A stretch of DNA of 64,000 nucleotides from Bacteroidales bacterium. GTDB taxonomy: Bacteria > Bacteroidota > Bacteroidia > Bacteroidales > UBA932. The stretch is taken from the NCBI GenBank assembly GCA_017618115.1, contig JAFZUX010000008.1, forward strand, positions 62,001-126,000. The letters run 5' to 3'. How positions within the stretch are numbered: the first letter of the stretch is position 1; the number at the start of each line of letters is the position of its first letter. A program made the translations under genes and the position numbers. The notes under the pieces were generated by a model. The model saw only the letters and a program-made list of their open reading frames with translations. It was not told the origin of the DNA and searched no databases. Below, one piece after another: positions 8,607 through 16,154 of this stretch.

Positions 8607-9251
8607 TTACTTTTTTTTAATAGGTGCAATTATCATACTCATCCTCTTGCCCTCAAGCAGAGGCATTTTCTCCGCCTTTCCAAACTCCTCAAGTTCAACA
8701 GCAAAGCGCAGTAACAACTTTTCTCCTTGCTCTGAGAACAAGATTGAGCGTCCTTTGAAATATACAAAAGCCTTAACCTTGTTACCCTCCTTGAGGAAGT
8801 TTTTGGCGTGGTTCAACTTAAACTGGAAGTCATGCTCATCCGTGTTAGGACCAAAACGCAACTCCTTAATCTCTGTTTTTGCTGCGTTGGCCTTCATCTC
8901 CTTGGCCTTCTTTTTCTGCTGATACAGATACTTTTGGTAATCTATAATCTTGCAGACAGGAGGTTCCGCATTAGGTGCAATCTCAACTAAGTCAAGCTCC
9001 ATCTCCTGAGCCATCTTCAAAGCCTGTGCAATTGGATAAATCTTCTGCTCAGGCACATTGTCTCCCACTACCCTAACCTCGGGTACTCTGATTTGCTCAT
9101 TTACTCTAGGCCCCTCATCTTCATCCTTACGGAACTTGTTATTTGGACCCTTAAAACCCGGATTGGTGGCATTTGCGTTGCCGGGTTTGTTAGCTTGGTT
9201 GCCTCCCTGGGGTTTATAAAAACCACCTGGACGCGGTTTGAATGTTGCGAT
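8607..9251 (-). CDS. infC: Translation initiation factor IF-3 with ATC start and N-terminal extension
   Basis: The frame gives 214 residues from an ATC codon at 9251-9249. The only upstream in-frame limit is a stop two codons earlier. A perfect AGGAGG lies 7 nt before this ATC, the best ribosome site in the window. AUC/AUU starts on infC are known to allow IF3 to repress its own translation. The core starts at [14 protein letters not shown] (residues 50-63), followed by the N-domain, a lysine-rich linker and the C-domain ending MIIAPIKKK. Residues 1-49 are an extension rich in G, N, P and K, then an acidic patch. A GTG start at residue 62 would remove the conserved start of IF3 and is rejected. 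Confidence 0.93.
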   Translation of the reverse strand: MATFKPRPGGFYKPQGGNQANKPGNANATNPGFKGPNNKFRKDEDEGPRVNEQIRVPEVRVVGDNVPEQKIYPIAQALKMAQEMELDLVEIAPNAEPPVCKIIDYQKYLYQQKKKAKEMKANAAKTEIKELRFGPNTDEHDFQFKLNHAKNFLKEGNKVKAFVYFKGRSILFSEQGEKLLLRFAVELEEFGKAEKMPLLEGKRMSMIIAPIKKK

Positions 9252-9258
9252 AAACTAT

Positions 9259-9264
9259 CCTCCT
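9259..9264 (-). promoter_or_regulatory. infC Shine-Dalgarno that fixes the ATC start
   Basis: The minus strand reads AGGAGG, spaced 7 nt from the ATC codon at 9251-9249. Strong Shine-Dalgarno sites are rare in this window, so its presence in front of a non-canonical start codon is informative. Confidence 0.85.
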
Positions 9265-9282
9265 ATTTTAAGTTAAACATAT

Positions 9283-11244
9283 TTAATTTGCAGGAGTTAC
9301 CTGATCTCCCAGTTCCTCCTTAGTCTTTTTCTCTATAAGTTGAGCAAACTCCTCAACCTTCATAACACCAAGATTTACACCACCTTGCTGTCTTACAGCC
9401 ACGCTCTCGGTTTCCATTTCCTTCTCTCCTACAACCAACAGATAAGGCATTTTCTTGAGCTCGTTTTCTCTAATACGCTTACCTATTGTCTCGTTGCGGT
9501 CGTCAATGGAGGCGCGAATTTCGCAATTTTTTAGTGAATTGCAAACTTTTTTAGCAAAATCCACATATTTCTCTCCAACCGGAAGGACAACGCACTGGTC
9601 CGGAGTGAGCCACAAAGGAAGGTTTCCTGCGGTGTGCTCCAGAAGAACGGCTACGAATCTCTCCATGGAACCGAACGGTGCACGGTGTATCATGATCGGG
9701 CGATGTTTCTGATTATCAGCGCCTGTGTACTCCAAGCCAAACCTCTCCGGGAGGTTGTAGTCTACCTGGATGGTACCAAGCTGCCACTGACGGCCGATAG
9801 CATCCTTAACCATAAAGTCCAGTTTAGGGCCGTAGAAGGCTGCCTCGCCGTACTCTATCTTGGTCTTAAGTCCCTTCTCCTGAGCGGATTCAATGATTGC
9901 CTGCTCCGCCTTCTCCCAGTTCTCCTCACTCCCGATGTATTTAGAGCGATCTACCTTATCGCGGAGAGAAACCTGAGCGGTATACTGGTCAAACTTCAGA
10001 GTCTTAAAGATATAGAGCACAATGTCAATAACCTTGCAGAACTCCTCCTTTAACTGATCCGGTCTTACAAAGAGGTGGGCGTCATCCTGGGTAAAACCGC
10101 GGACTCTTGTAAGTCCGTGAAGCTCACCGCTCTGCTCGTATCTGTAAACCGTTCCGAACTCTGCAAAACGGAGCGGAAGGTCTTTATATGAACGAGGTTT
10201 TGTCTTGTAAATCTCACAGTGGTGAGGGCAGTTCATAGGCTTAAGCAAGAACTCCTCTCCCTCCTGCGGAGTGGTGATAGGACGGAATGAATCCTTGCCG
10301 TATTTTGCCCAGTGTCCGCTGGTTACATAGAGTTCCTTCTGTCCTATATGAGGGGTAATTACCGGCAGATAGCCGTAATCACTCTGAACCTTGCGCAAGA
10401 AATTCTCAAGACGGGTTCTCAGGGCCGCTCCTCTTGGAAGCCACAGAGGCAGACCTGCTCCCACCTTCTGGCTGAATGCAAAGAGTTCCAGCTCTTTACC
10501 CAGCTTTCTGTGGTCTCTCTTCTTTGCCTCTTCCAGCACTTTCAGGTACTCGTCCAGCATACTCTTCTTAGGGAAGGTTATACCGTATATTCTTGTAAGC
10601 TGTTTGCGTTTCTCATCTCCCCTCCAGTATGCGCCTGCAATTGAGGTAAGCTTAATTGCCTTAATTACAGAGGTTGACATAATGTGAGGACCACGGCACA
10701 AATCTGTGAAGTTACCGTTTGTATAGAAGGAGATTGAACCGTCTTTAAGCTCTCCGATGAGCTCGGTCTTGTACTCGTCTCCCTTCTTTGTAAAGTATGC
10801 AAGAGCCTCATCTTTAGGAACTTCTCTGCGAACATACTCCTCGCCTGTTCGTGCAAGTTCCAACATTTTGTCTTCCACCTTCTTAAGATCAGCCTCGGTG
10901 AGGGTCTTGTCTCCCAGGTCTACGTCATAGTAGAAACCGTTCTCAATGGCCGGTCCTATACCGAACTTAATACCCGGATAGATAGCCTCAAGTGCCTCAG
11001 CCATAAGGTGTGAGGATGAGTGCCAGAAGGCCTTTTTGCCCTCATCGTCATCCCACTTGTGAAGACGAATATTTGCATCAGTTTCAATTGGTGTACGAAG
11101 GTCACAGACCTGATCGTTTACAGAGACAGACAACACCTCTGCGGCAAGACGGGGACTGATGCTCTCTGCAATCTGATAACCCGTTACGCCTTTTTCAAAA
11201 TCTTTTACACTTCCGTCCGGAAATGTAATCTTAATAATACTCAT
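9283..11244 (-). CDS. thrS: Threonyl-tRNA synthetase
   Basis: The protein has 653 residues. It charges tRNA-Thr and edits Ser-tRNA-Thr. Domains in order: TGS (about 1-62), the HxxxH / C editing domain (about 63-240, with [10 protein letters not shown]), class II core with [10 protein letters not shown] (zinc-binding Cys) and [12 protein letters not shown] (motif 2), and the anticodon-binding domain from about residue 540. It heads the thrS-infC-rpmI-rplT-lepB unit. Its leader carries a striking hairpin that resembles the anticodon arm of tRNA-Thr (11271-11291), which suggests that ThrRS represses its own translation. Confidence 0.98.
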   Translation of the reverse strand: MSIIKITFPDGSVKDFEKGVTGYQIAESISPRLAAEVLSVSVNDQVCDLRTPIETDANIRLHKWDDDEGKKAFWHSSSHLMAEALEAIYPGIKFGIGPAIENGFYYDVDLGDKTLTEADLKKVEDKMLELARTGEEYVRREVPKDEALAYFTKKGDEYKTELIGELKDGSISFYTNGNFTDLCRGPHIMSTSVIKAIKLTSIAGAYWRGDEKRKQLTRIYGITFPKKSMLDEYLKVLEEAKKRDHRKLGKELELFAFSQKVGAGLPLWLPRGAALRTRLENFLRKVQSDYGYLPVITPHIGQKELYVTSGHWAKYGKDSFRPITTPQEGEEFLLKPMNCPHHCEIYKTKPRSYKDLPLRFAEFGTVYRYEQSGELHGLTRVRGFTQDDAHLFVRPDQLKEEFCKVIDIVLYIFKTLKFDQYTAQVSLRDKVDRSKYIGSEENWEKAEQAIIESAQEKGLKTKIEYGEAAFYGPKLDFMVKDAIGRQWQLGTIQVDYNLPERFGLEYTGADNQKHRPIMIHRAPFGSMERFVAVLLEHTAGNLPLWLTPDQCVVLPVGEKYVDFAKKVCNSLKNCEIRASIDDRNETIGKRIRENELKKMPYLLVVGEKEMETESVAVRQQGGVNLGVMKVEEFAQLIEKKTKEELGDQVTPAN

Positions 11245-11270
11245 AAAACTTTATTTTATTGTTTTCTATA

Positions 11271-11291
11271 GGATACCATACGGCGGTATCC
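11271..11291 (-). promoter_or_regulatory. thrS leader hairpin resembling a tRNA-Thr anticodon arm
   Basis: In the thrS mRNA GGATACC (11291-11285) and GGTATCC (11277-11271) form a perfect 7-bp stem closing a 7-nt loop GCCGTAT. If the loop is numbered 32-38 as in tRNA, positions 34-36 read CGU, a threonine anticodon, and position 37 is A. The hairpin ends 26 nt before the ATG. In E. coli the thrS operator uses a similar mimic to let ThrRS repress its own translation. The mimic reading here is inference from sequence. Confidence 0.65.
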
Positions 11292-11307
11292 ACCTTTCAA
11301 AGGCCTG

Positions 11308-11315
11308 CAAATCTA
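11308..11315 (-). promoter_or_regulatory. thrS operon -7 element
   Basis: The minus strand reads TAGATTTG, matching TAnnTTTG. The expected start gives a leader of about 58 nt that contains the anticodon-arm-like hairpin. It stands back to back with the DUF4199 promoter, separated by 9 bp. Confidence 0.65.
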
Positions 11316-11324
11316 CAAATTTTA

Positions 11325-11332
11325 TATCTTTG
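11325..11332 (+). promoter_or_regulatory. -7 element of the DUF4199 / glycosyltransferase operon
   Basis: TATCTTTG matches TAnnTTTG and lies 29 bp before the ATG at 11361. Confidence 0.7.
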
Positions 11333-11360
11333 CACAAAACAATCCTTAAAAGGAAATACT

Positions 11361-11891
11361 ATGGAGAATAATGTAAAATCGGTATCAAAGTGGAACCGTG
11401 CCGCAGTAGAAGGCGTTAAACTGGCTATTATCAGTATAGTATTGATGCTGGCAGCAGGACTTACTCAATCTAAAGGTTTAGGCACTATTATTTGGATAGT
11501 TAAACTGGCAGCAACCATTACCTTCCTCTGGTGGGCAATGAAGAGATATTCAGTTGCAAATGCAGCCGTTATGGGACAGACCACATACGCAGAATCTTTC
11601 ACATTCGGATTCATAACCTCATTCCTCTCTTCAATTGTTCTGGCTGTTTACACATACGTTAACTGCCTCTTTATCAATCCGGATCAGTTGCAGCTGGCTA
11701 AAGACGCCTATATGACTCAATTAGAGAGCAGGCCGGAAATTTCTATGGAGATGATAGAGAAGGTATTTGATAATCTGGAAATTATCTCCACCTTCGGCGT
11801 ACTTATCTTCTACACCATCTGGGGTCTGATTATCTCTGCAATACTTGCAGGCTCAACCAAGGTACTTCCGGAAGGATACAATAACAACTAA
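11361..11891 (+). CDS. DUF4199 family membrane protein
   Basis: The ATG at 11361 gives 176 residues; earlier in-frame codons precede the promoter and are not used. Four hydrophobic segments are visible (about residues 18-36, 41-60, 75-100 and 148-170), with a helical hydrophilic stretch between the third and fourth (DPDQ/AKDAY region). This is the DUF4199 family, whose members in Bacteroidota commonly lie next to a GT2 glycosyltransferase. No biochemical role is known to me. The next gene starts 2 bp after its stop, so the two are surely cotranscribed, and a joint role in envelope glycan or lipid modification is plausible. Confidence 0.85.
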   Translation: MENNVKSVSKWNRAAVEGVKLAIISIVLMLAAGLTQSKGLGTIIWIVKLAATITFLWWAMKRYSVANAAVMGQTTYAESFTFGFITSFLSSIVLAVYTYVNCLFINPDQLQLAKDAYMTQLESRPEISMEMIEKVFDNLEIISTFGVLIFYTIWGLIISAILAGSTKVLPEGYNNN

Positions 11892-11893
11892 CT

Positions 11894-12889
11894 ATGGATA
11901 TTTCTGTCGTTATCTCTATTTTTAACGAGAAGGAATCTCTGAGGGAGTTGGTTGCAGGCATTAGGGATGTTCTCTGCAAAGCCTCTCTCTCTCATGAGAT
12001 TATAATGGTCAGCGACGGCTCTACTGACGGCAGTTGGGAGGAGATTGAATCTCTTGCAAAGGAGCTGAACACAGAGCAGCCTATTATAAGAGGTATCTGC
12101 TTCCGCCGCAACTACGGCAAGTCCGCCGCTCTTTTCTGCGGCTTTGAAAAGGCTCAGGGAGACGTAGTTATCACGATGGATGCAGACCTGCAGGATGACC
12201 CGCAGGAACTACCGGAACTTTACCGCATGGTGAAGGAGGAGGGCTATGACCTTGTAAGCGGCTGGAAAAAAAAGAGATATGACAACCGTCTCACCAAGAA
12301 CCTCCCTTCCAAAATATACAACGCCACCGCAAGATGGGTCACCAAGACCAAGCTTCACGATATGAACTGCGGTCTTAAAGCCTATAAGAATGAGGTGGTT
12401 AAGAACATTGAGGTATACGGAGAGATGCACCGTTACATTCCTTTCCTTGCAAAGGAGGCGGGCTACACCAACATAGGTGAGAAACCGGTTCACCACCATA
12501 AGAGAAAGTACGGCTCCTCTAAGTTCGGAATGAGCCGATTTGTAAACGGCTATCTGGATTTGATGACCCTCTGGTTCCTCCAGAAGTTTGGCAAGAAGCC
12601 TATGCACCTCTTTGGAGTCTGGGGTACGTTGATGTTCCTAATTGGCGGTGCCATAGCACTTTGGATTATCATCCGCAAACTTGTTCTGCAGGCGCAGATG
12701 CAGGCTCAGTTAAACCTCAACGGAGTTACTGATATCAAACTCAGAGGAGTTACAGATCAGCCTCTCTTCTACATTGCTCTGGTTGTGGTGGTTATAGGAG
12801 TGATGCTTTTCCTTACGGGATTCATCGCAGAGCTTATAAGCCGTAACGCTCAGGGCCGTAACAATTATCAGATTAAAAAAGAATTTTAA
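11894..12889 (+). CDS. Family 2 glycosyltransferase, polyprenyl-phosphate type
   Basis: The protein has 331 residues. The GT-A fold starts at DISVVISIFNEKESL; the nucleotide-sugar site is MVSDGSTDGS and the metal-binding motif is TMDADLQDDPQE. Two C-terminal transmembrane helices (about residues 235-258 and 292-315) make it resemble DPM1/GtrB/ArnC enzymes, which transfer a sugar to undecaprenyl phosphate at the cytoplasmic face. The sugar donor is not clear. It follows the DUF4199 gene by 2 bp and overlaps the next start by one base (TAATG). Confidence 0.92.
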   Translation: MDISVVISIFNEKESLRELVAGIRDVLCKASLSHEIIMVSDGSTDGSWEEIESLAKELNTEQPIIRGICFRRNYGKSAALFCGFEKAQGDVVITMDADLQDDPQELPELYRMVKEEGYDLVSGWKKKRYDNRLTKNLPSKIYNATARWVTKTKLHDMNCGLKAYKNEVVKNIEVYGEMHRYIPFLAKEAGYTNIGEKPVHHHKRKYGSSKFGMSRFVNGYLDLMTLWFLQKFGKKPMHLFGVWGTLMFLIGGAIALWIIIRKLVLQAQMQAQLNLNGVTDIKLRGVTDQPLFYIALVVVVIGVMLFLTGFIAELISRNAQGRNNYQIKKEF

Positions 12890-14688
12890 TGAAAAAATTA
12901 GGCATCAGTTTCATCTTTGCATTGTTGGGAGCAATGCTGCTCTCCCTTACAACCTCCTGTGACAGAGTAGCGGACGGCGAGTACACTCTTCATCTTCTCA
13001 CTACCAACGATGTACACGGCAACTGGTTTGACTCCTCCTATACGGACAACAACCAGAAGAGGTCTCTCTTTTCAGTAAGTTATTACGTTAACCACTTAAG
13101 AGACAGCGTAGGTGAAGATAACGTAATTCTGGTAGACGGCGGAGACTGCCTCCAGGGAGACAATGCCGCCTTTATGTATAACTATGTAGATACCGTTGGA
13201 GATCACCTCTTTGCAAGGCTGGCAGCCTATATGAAATATGATGCCGTAACCGTTGGTAATCACGATATTGAAACGGGCCACGCCGTTTATGACGCCGTAA
13301 AGGCAGATCTTGAGGAGAGAGGTATTCCTTTCCTCGGCGGAAACGCAATTAAAACCGATGCAACCACAACTGAAGAGGAGGCAAAGACTAAGGGCTACAA
13401 GTTCAGCGAGAGATATTTTGATACATTTAAGATTATTGAGAAGGGAGGTCTTAAGGTTGCAATCCTCGGATACTCAAACCCTAACATGAAAGCCTGGTTG
13501 GATGAGAGCATATTCAGCGGAATGTATTTCGTATCTCTCATACCTCTGGCTCAGCAGGATGTAGACAAGATTAGAAAGAAGTATAAGCCTCACGTTGTGA
13601 TAGTTGCGGTACACTCCGGAACCGGTAACGGAGACGGAAATTCTCTGGAAAGCCAGGGTCTGGATCTCTTCAAAACACTCAAGGGAGTAGATTTCCTAAT
13701 CTGCTCACATGATCACCGTCAGTTCATCAAAAAGTCTGACAATATATGTCTTATAAACTCCGGCAGCCACGCCAAGAACCTTGGTCACGGTGTTCTTAAG
13801 GTGAAGGTGGAGAAGGGAAAGATTGCCTCCAAAGAATTGGAAGCGGACCTCATACCGGTTAAGATGCATAAGGTGGACACCACAATGAGACGCATCTTCA
13901 GAAAAGAGTATCTTGAGGTTAGAGCCTTTACCAACACCGAGATAGGAACCCTTGTAAGAAATATGAGAACCAGAGATGCTTACCAGGGGATGAGTGACTA
14001 TGTAAACTTCATTCACACAGTCTCTTTCTGGCACAGTGATGCAGATATCTCAATTGCAGCACCTTTAACCTTCAACAAGGAGATTGAAAAGGGAACGCTC
14101 GTATATAATGACCTGTTTACCATCTATCCGTTTGAGAATCAGATGTTCGTCATTAATATGACCGGAAAGGAAATTAAGGATTATCTGGAACAGTCATACG
14201 ATCAGTGGGTTACAAGAAATATCCCGGGCCACGTTCTAAAGATTCAGCGCAATGACGATCCGCGCAACAGCCAAAGCGGCTGGTCATTCATAAAGAGAAG
14301 TTACAACTTTGACTCCGCCGGCGGAATCAACTATACTGTAGATATTTCCAAGCCTATGGGAGAGAGAATCAACATCCTCTCCATGGCTTCCGGAGAGCCT
14401 TTCAAGGCAGATACTACCTACAAGGTTGCAATGACCTCCTACCGTGCAAGCGGCGGAGGAGAACTGCTGGATAAGTGCGGCATTGTAACGGACAACATCA
14501 ATAAGAGAATAGTTCAGAAATACCCTGAGTACAGGGAGATTATCTACCAGTATATTCAGGATAAAAAGGTAGTGGATCCGGATTCCATAGGGAACGAGAA
14601 AGTCATAGGCCACTGGGAGTTCATCCCTAAAAAGATGGCCTCACTGGCAATTAAAAAGGATATGGATTTGCTCTTCCCTAATAAGTAA
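12889..14688 (+). CDS. 5'-nucleotidase / metallophosphoesterase lipoprotein, UshA-like
   Basis: The protein has 599 residues. A signal peptide ends in the lipobox LTTSC with C24, so it is probably an anchored lipoprotein. The two-metal phosphoesterase domain has TTNDVHGNW, GGDCLQGD, GNHDIETG and a later HSGTGNG / CSHDHRQF pair. The C-terminal 5_nucleotid_C domain runs from about residue 350, with YDQWVTRN and SAGGINYTVD. Enzymes of this class remove phosphate from nucleotides or related sugars in the periplasm. It starts within the last base of the glycosyltransferase stop. A second UshA-like protein at 42013-43884 has a different anchor. Confidence 0.9.
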   Translation: MKKLGISFIFALLGAMLLSLTTSCDRVADGEYTLHLLTTNDVHGNWFDSSYTDNNQKRSLFSVSYYVNHLRDSVGEDNVILVDGGDCLQGDNAAFMYNYVDTVGDHLFARLAAYMKYDAVTVGNHDIETGHAVYDAVKADLEERGIPFLGGNAIKTDATTTEEEAKTKGYKFSERYFDTFKIIEKGGLKVAILGYSNPNMKAWLDESIFSGMYFVSLIPLAQQDVDKIRKKYKPHVVIVAVHSGTGNGDGNSLESQGLDLFKTLKGVDFLICSHDHRQFIKKSDNICLINSGSHAKNLGHGVLKVKVEKGKIASKELEADLIPVKMHKVDTTMRRIFRKEYLEVRAFTNTEIGTLVRNMRTRDAYQGMSDYVNFIHTVSFWHSDADISIAAPLTFNKEIEKGTLVYNDLFTIYPFENQMFVINMTGKEIKDYLEQSYDQWVTRNIPGHVLKIQRNDDPRNSQSGWSFIKRSYNFDSAGGINYTVDISKPMGERINILSMASGEPFKADTTYKVAMTSYRASGGGELLDKCGIVTDNINKRIVQKYPEYREIIYQYIQDKKVVDPDSIGNEKVIGHWEFIPKKMASLAIKKDMDLLFPNK

Positions 14689-14696
14689 ACAACTGA

Positions 14697-16133
14697 TTAC
14701 AAAGCCTCTGCAGCATCACGGATTGCCTCGCTCATAGTCGGGTGAGGGAATACGGTGTTTCTTACCTGCTCTGCGGTAGCACCCAAATCCAGAGCGAGTA
14801 CCATTCCGCCTATAATCTCTGTAACGTCCGCTCCAATAAGGTGAACGCCAAGGAGTTTGTCACTATCAGCGTCTGAGATGAGTTTAACAAAACCGTCCGT
14901 CTTGCCGGCTGCTGTAGCCTTGCCGGAAGCGGTGAACATAAACTTACCCACCTTGTAGTTGAGCCCCAGCTCTTTTGCCTTTCTCTCAGTCATACCTGCA
15001 GAGGCAATCTGAGGAGTAGTATATGTTGCACCCGGAATGTGCTCGTAATTCACAGGGTGGAATTTGACCTCTTTCCCCTCCTGCTCCGCGATATGTTCAA
15101 CGCAGGCAACCGCCTCGGCAGAAGCCACGTGCGCCAGTGCCGGAGTAGGAATCACATCACCTATTGCATAGATTTCCGCAACGCCGGTATGATAGAATTT
15201 GTTTACGTTTATCTTGCCTCTGTCTGTTGAAATGCCTACGCTCTCAAGATTGAGATCCGCGGTATTTGCACCAACTCCAACGGCACAGAGAACTCTCTCA
15301 ACCTTAATCTTCTCCTCTCCCTTCTTACTCTCCACTATTACCGTAACGTTCTCAGGATCAGGAGTTCCGTCCTCCAGGCAGGCATTCTCATCTATGGTAA
15401 TGCCTGTTACCTTGGTGCTTACCATAACCTTCATACCCTCCTTGCGGAATGAGCGGCTCAACTGAGCGGAGACGTCATCATCCTCCAGCGGAACAATTCT
15501 GTCCAAGAACTCAATAAGGTGAACCTGGCAACCCATTGCAAGATAGAAGTTTGCCAGCTCGCTGCCTATTGCTCCGGAACCAATCACGGCCAGAGACTTA
15601 GGAAGCGTCTCGGGAATCAGAGCGTTCTTGTAAGAGACAATCTTTTTTCCGTCAAACGGTGCAAACGGAAGAGCTTTAGGACTTGCTCCCGTTGCAATGA
15701 TGATATATTTTCCCTTAAGTTGACCATTGCCTTCAACCTCAATAGTATTGGCATCCAGGAATTTACCCTTACCGTTTACAACCGTGATTTTGTTCTTGTT
15801 AAAGAGAAACTCCACACCCTTTCTCATCCTGTCAGAGACGCCTCTCTCTCTCTCAACAACCTTTGCAATATCCACCTTAAGCTCTTTTGTGCGCTCAGGA
15901 TCTGCAATGTTGTCTCCGTCAAAAGAGATTCCGTAACTTGCAAGGTGCTTGAAAGATAGGAAGGTCTCCGCAGATTTAAGGAGTGCTTTGGTCGGTATGC
16001 AACCCCAGTTGAGGCAGATACCTCCAATCTCAGCCTTCTCAACAACGGCAACTTTGAATCCGTACTGAGCCGCTCTTACTGCAGCCACATAACCACCCGG
16101 GCCGGAGCCCAGAACTATAACGTCATATTCCAT
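14697..16133 (-). CDS. lpdA: Dihydrolipoyl dehydrogenase
   Basis: The protein has 478 residues. It is the FAD- and NAD-dependent enzyme that reoxidises lipoamide in 2-oxoacid dehydrogenase or glycine-cleavage complexes. FAD binding is shown by VLGSGPGGYVAA, the redox disulfide by GGICLNWGCIPTKALL, NAD binding by VIGSGAIGSELA, and the C-terminal dimer interface contains the HPTMSEA active-site histidine. None of the partner E1/E2 genes is in the window. It lies 21 bp after secA and may be read with it. Its stop faces that of the 5'-nucleotidase across 8 bp. Confidence 0.96.
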   Translation of the reverse strand: MEYDVIVLGSGPGGYVAAVRAAQYGFKVAVVEKAEIGGICLNWGCIPTKALLKSAETFLSFKHLASYGISFDGDNIADPERTKELKVDIAKVVERERGVSDRMRKGVEFLFNKNKITVVNGKGKFLDANTIEVEGNGQLKGKYIIIATGASPKALPFAPFDGKKIVSYKNALIPETLPKSLAVIGSGAIGSELANFYLAMGCQVHLIEFLDRIVPLEDDDVSAQLSRSFRKEGMKVMVSTKVTGITIDENACLEDGTPDPENVTVIVESKKGEEKIKVERVLCAVGVGANTADLNLESVGISTDRGKINVNKFYHTGVAEIYAIGDVIPTPALAHVASAEAVACVEHIAEQEGKEVKFHPVNYEHIPGATYTTPQIASAGMTERKAKELGLNYKVGKFMFTASGKATAAGKTDGFVKLISDADSDKLLGVHLIGADVTEIIGGMVLALDLGATAEQVRNTVFPHPTMSEAIRDAAEAL

Positions 16134-16154
16134 ATAGAGTCTCTCTAAAAATTT

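Noticed and set aside
8607-9068. Shorter infC from a GTG start
   Set aside because: It would delete the conserved IF3 start, and the GTG lacks the AGGAGG seen before the upstream ATC.
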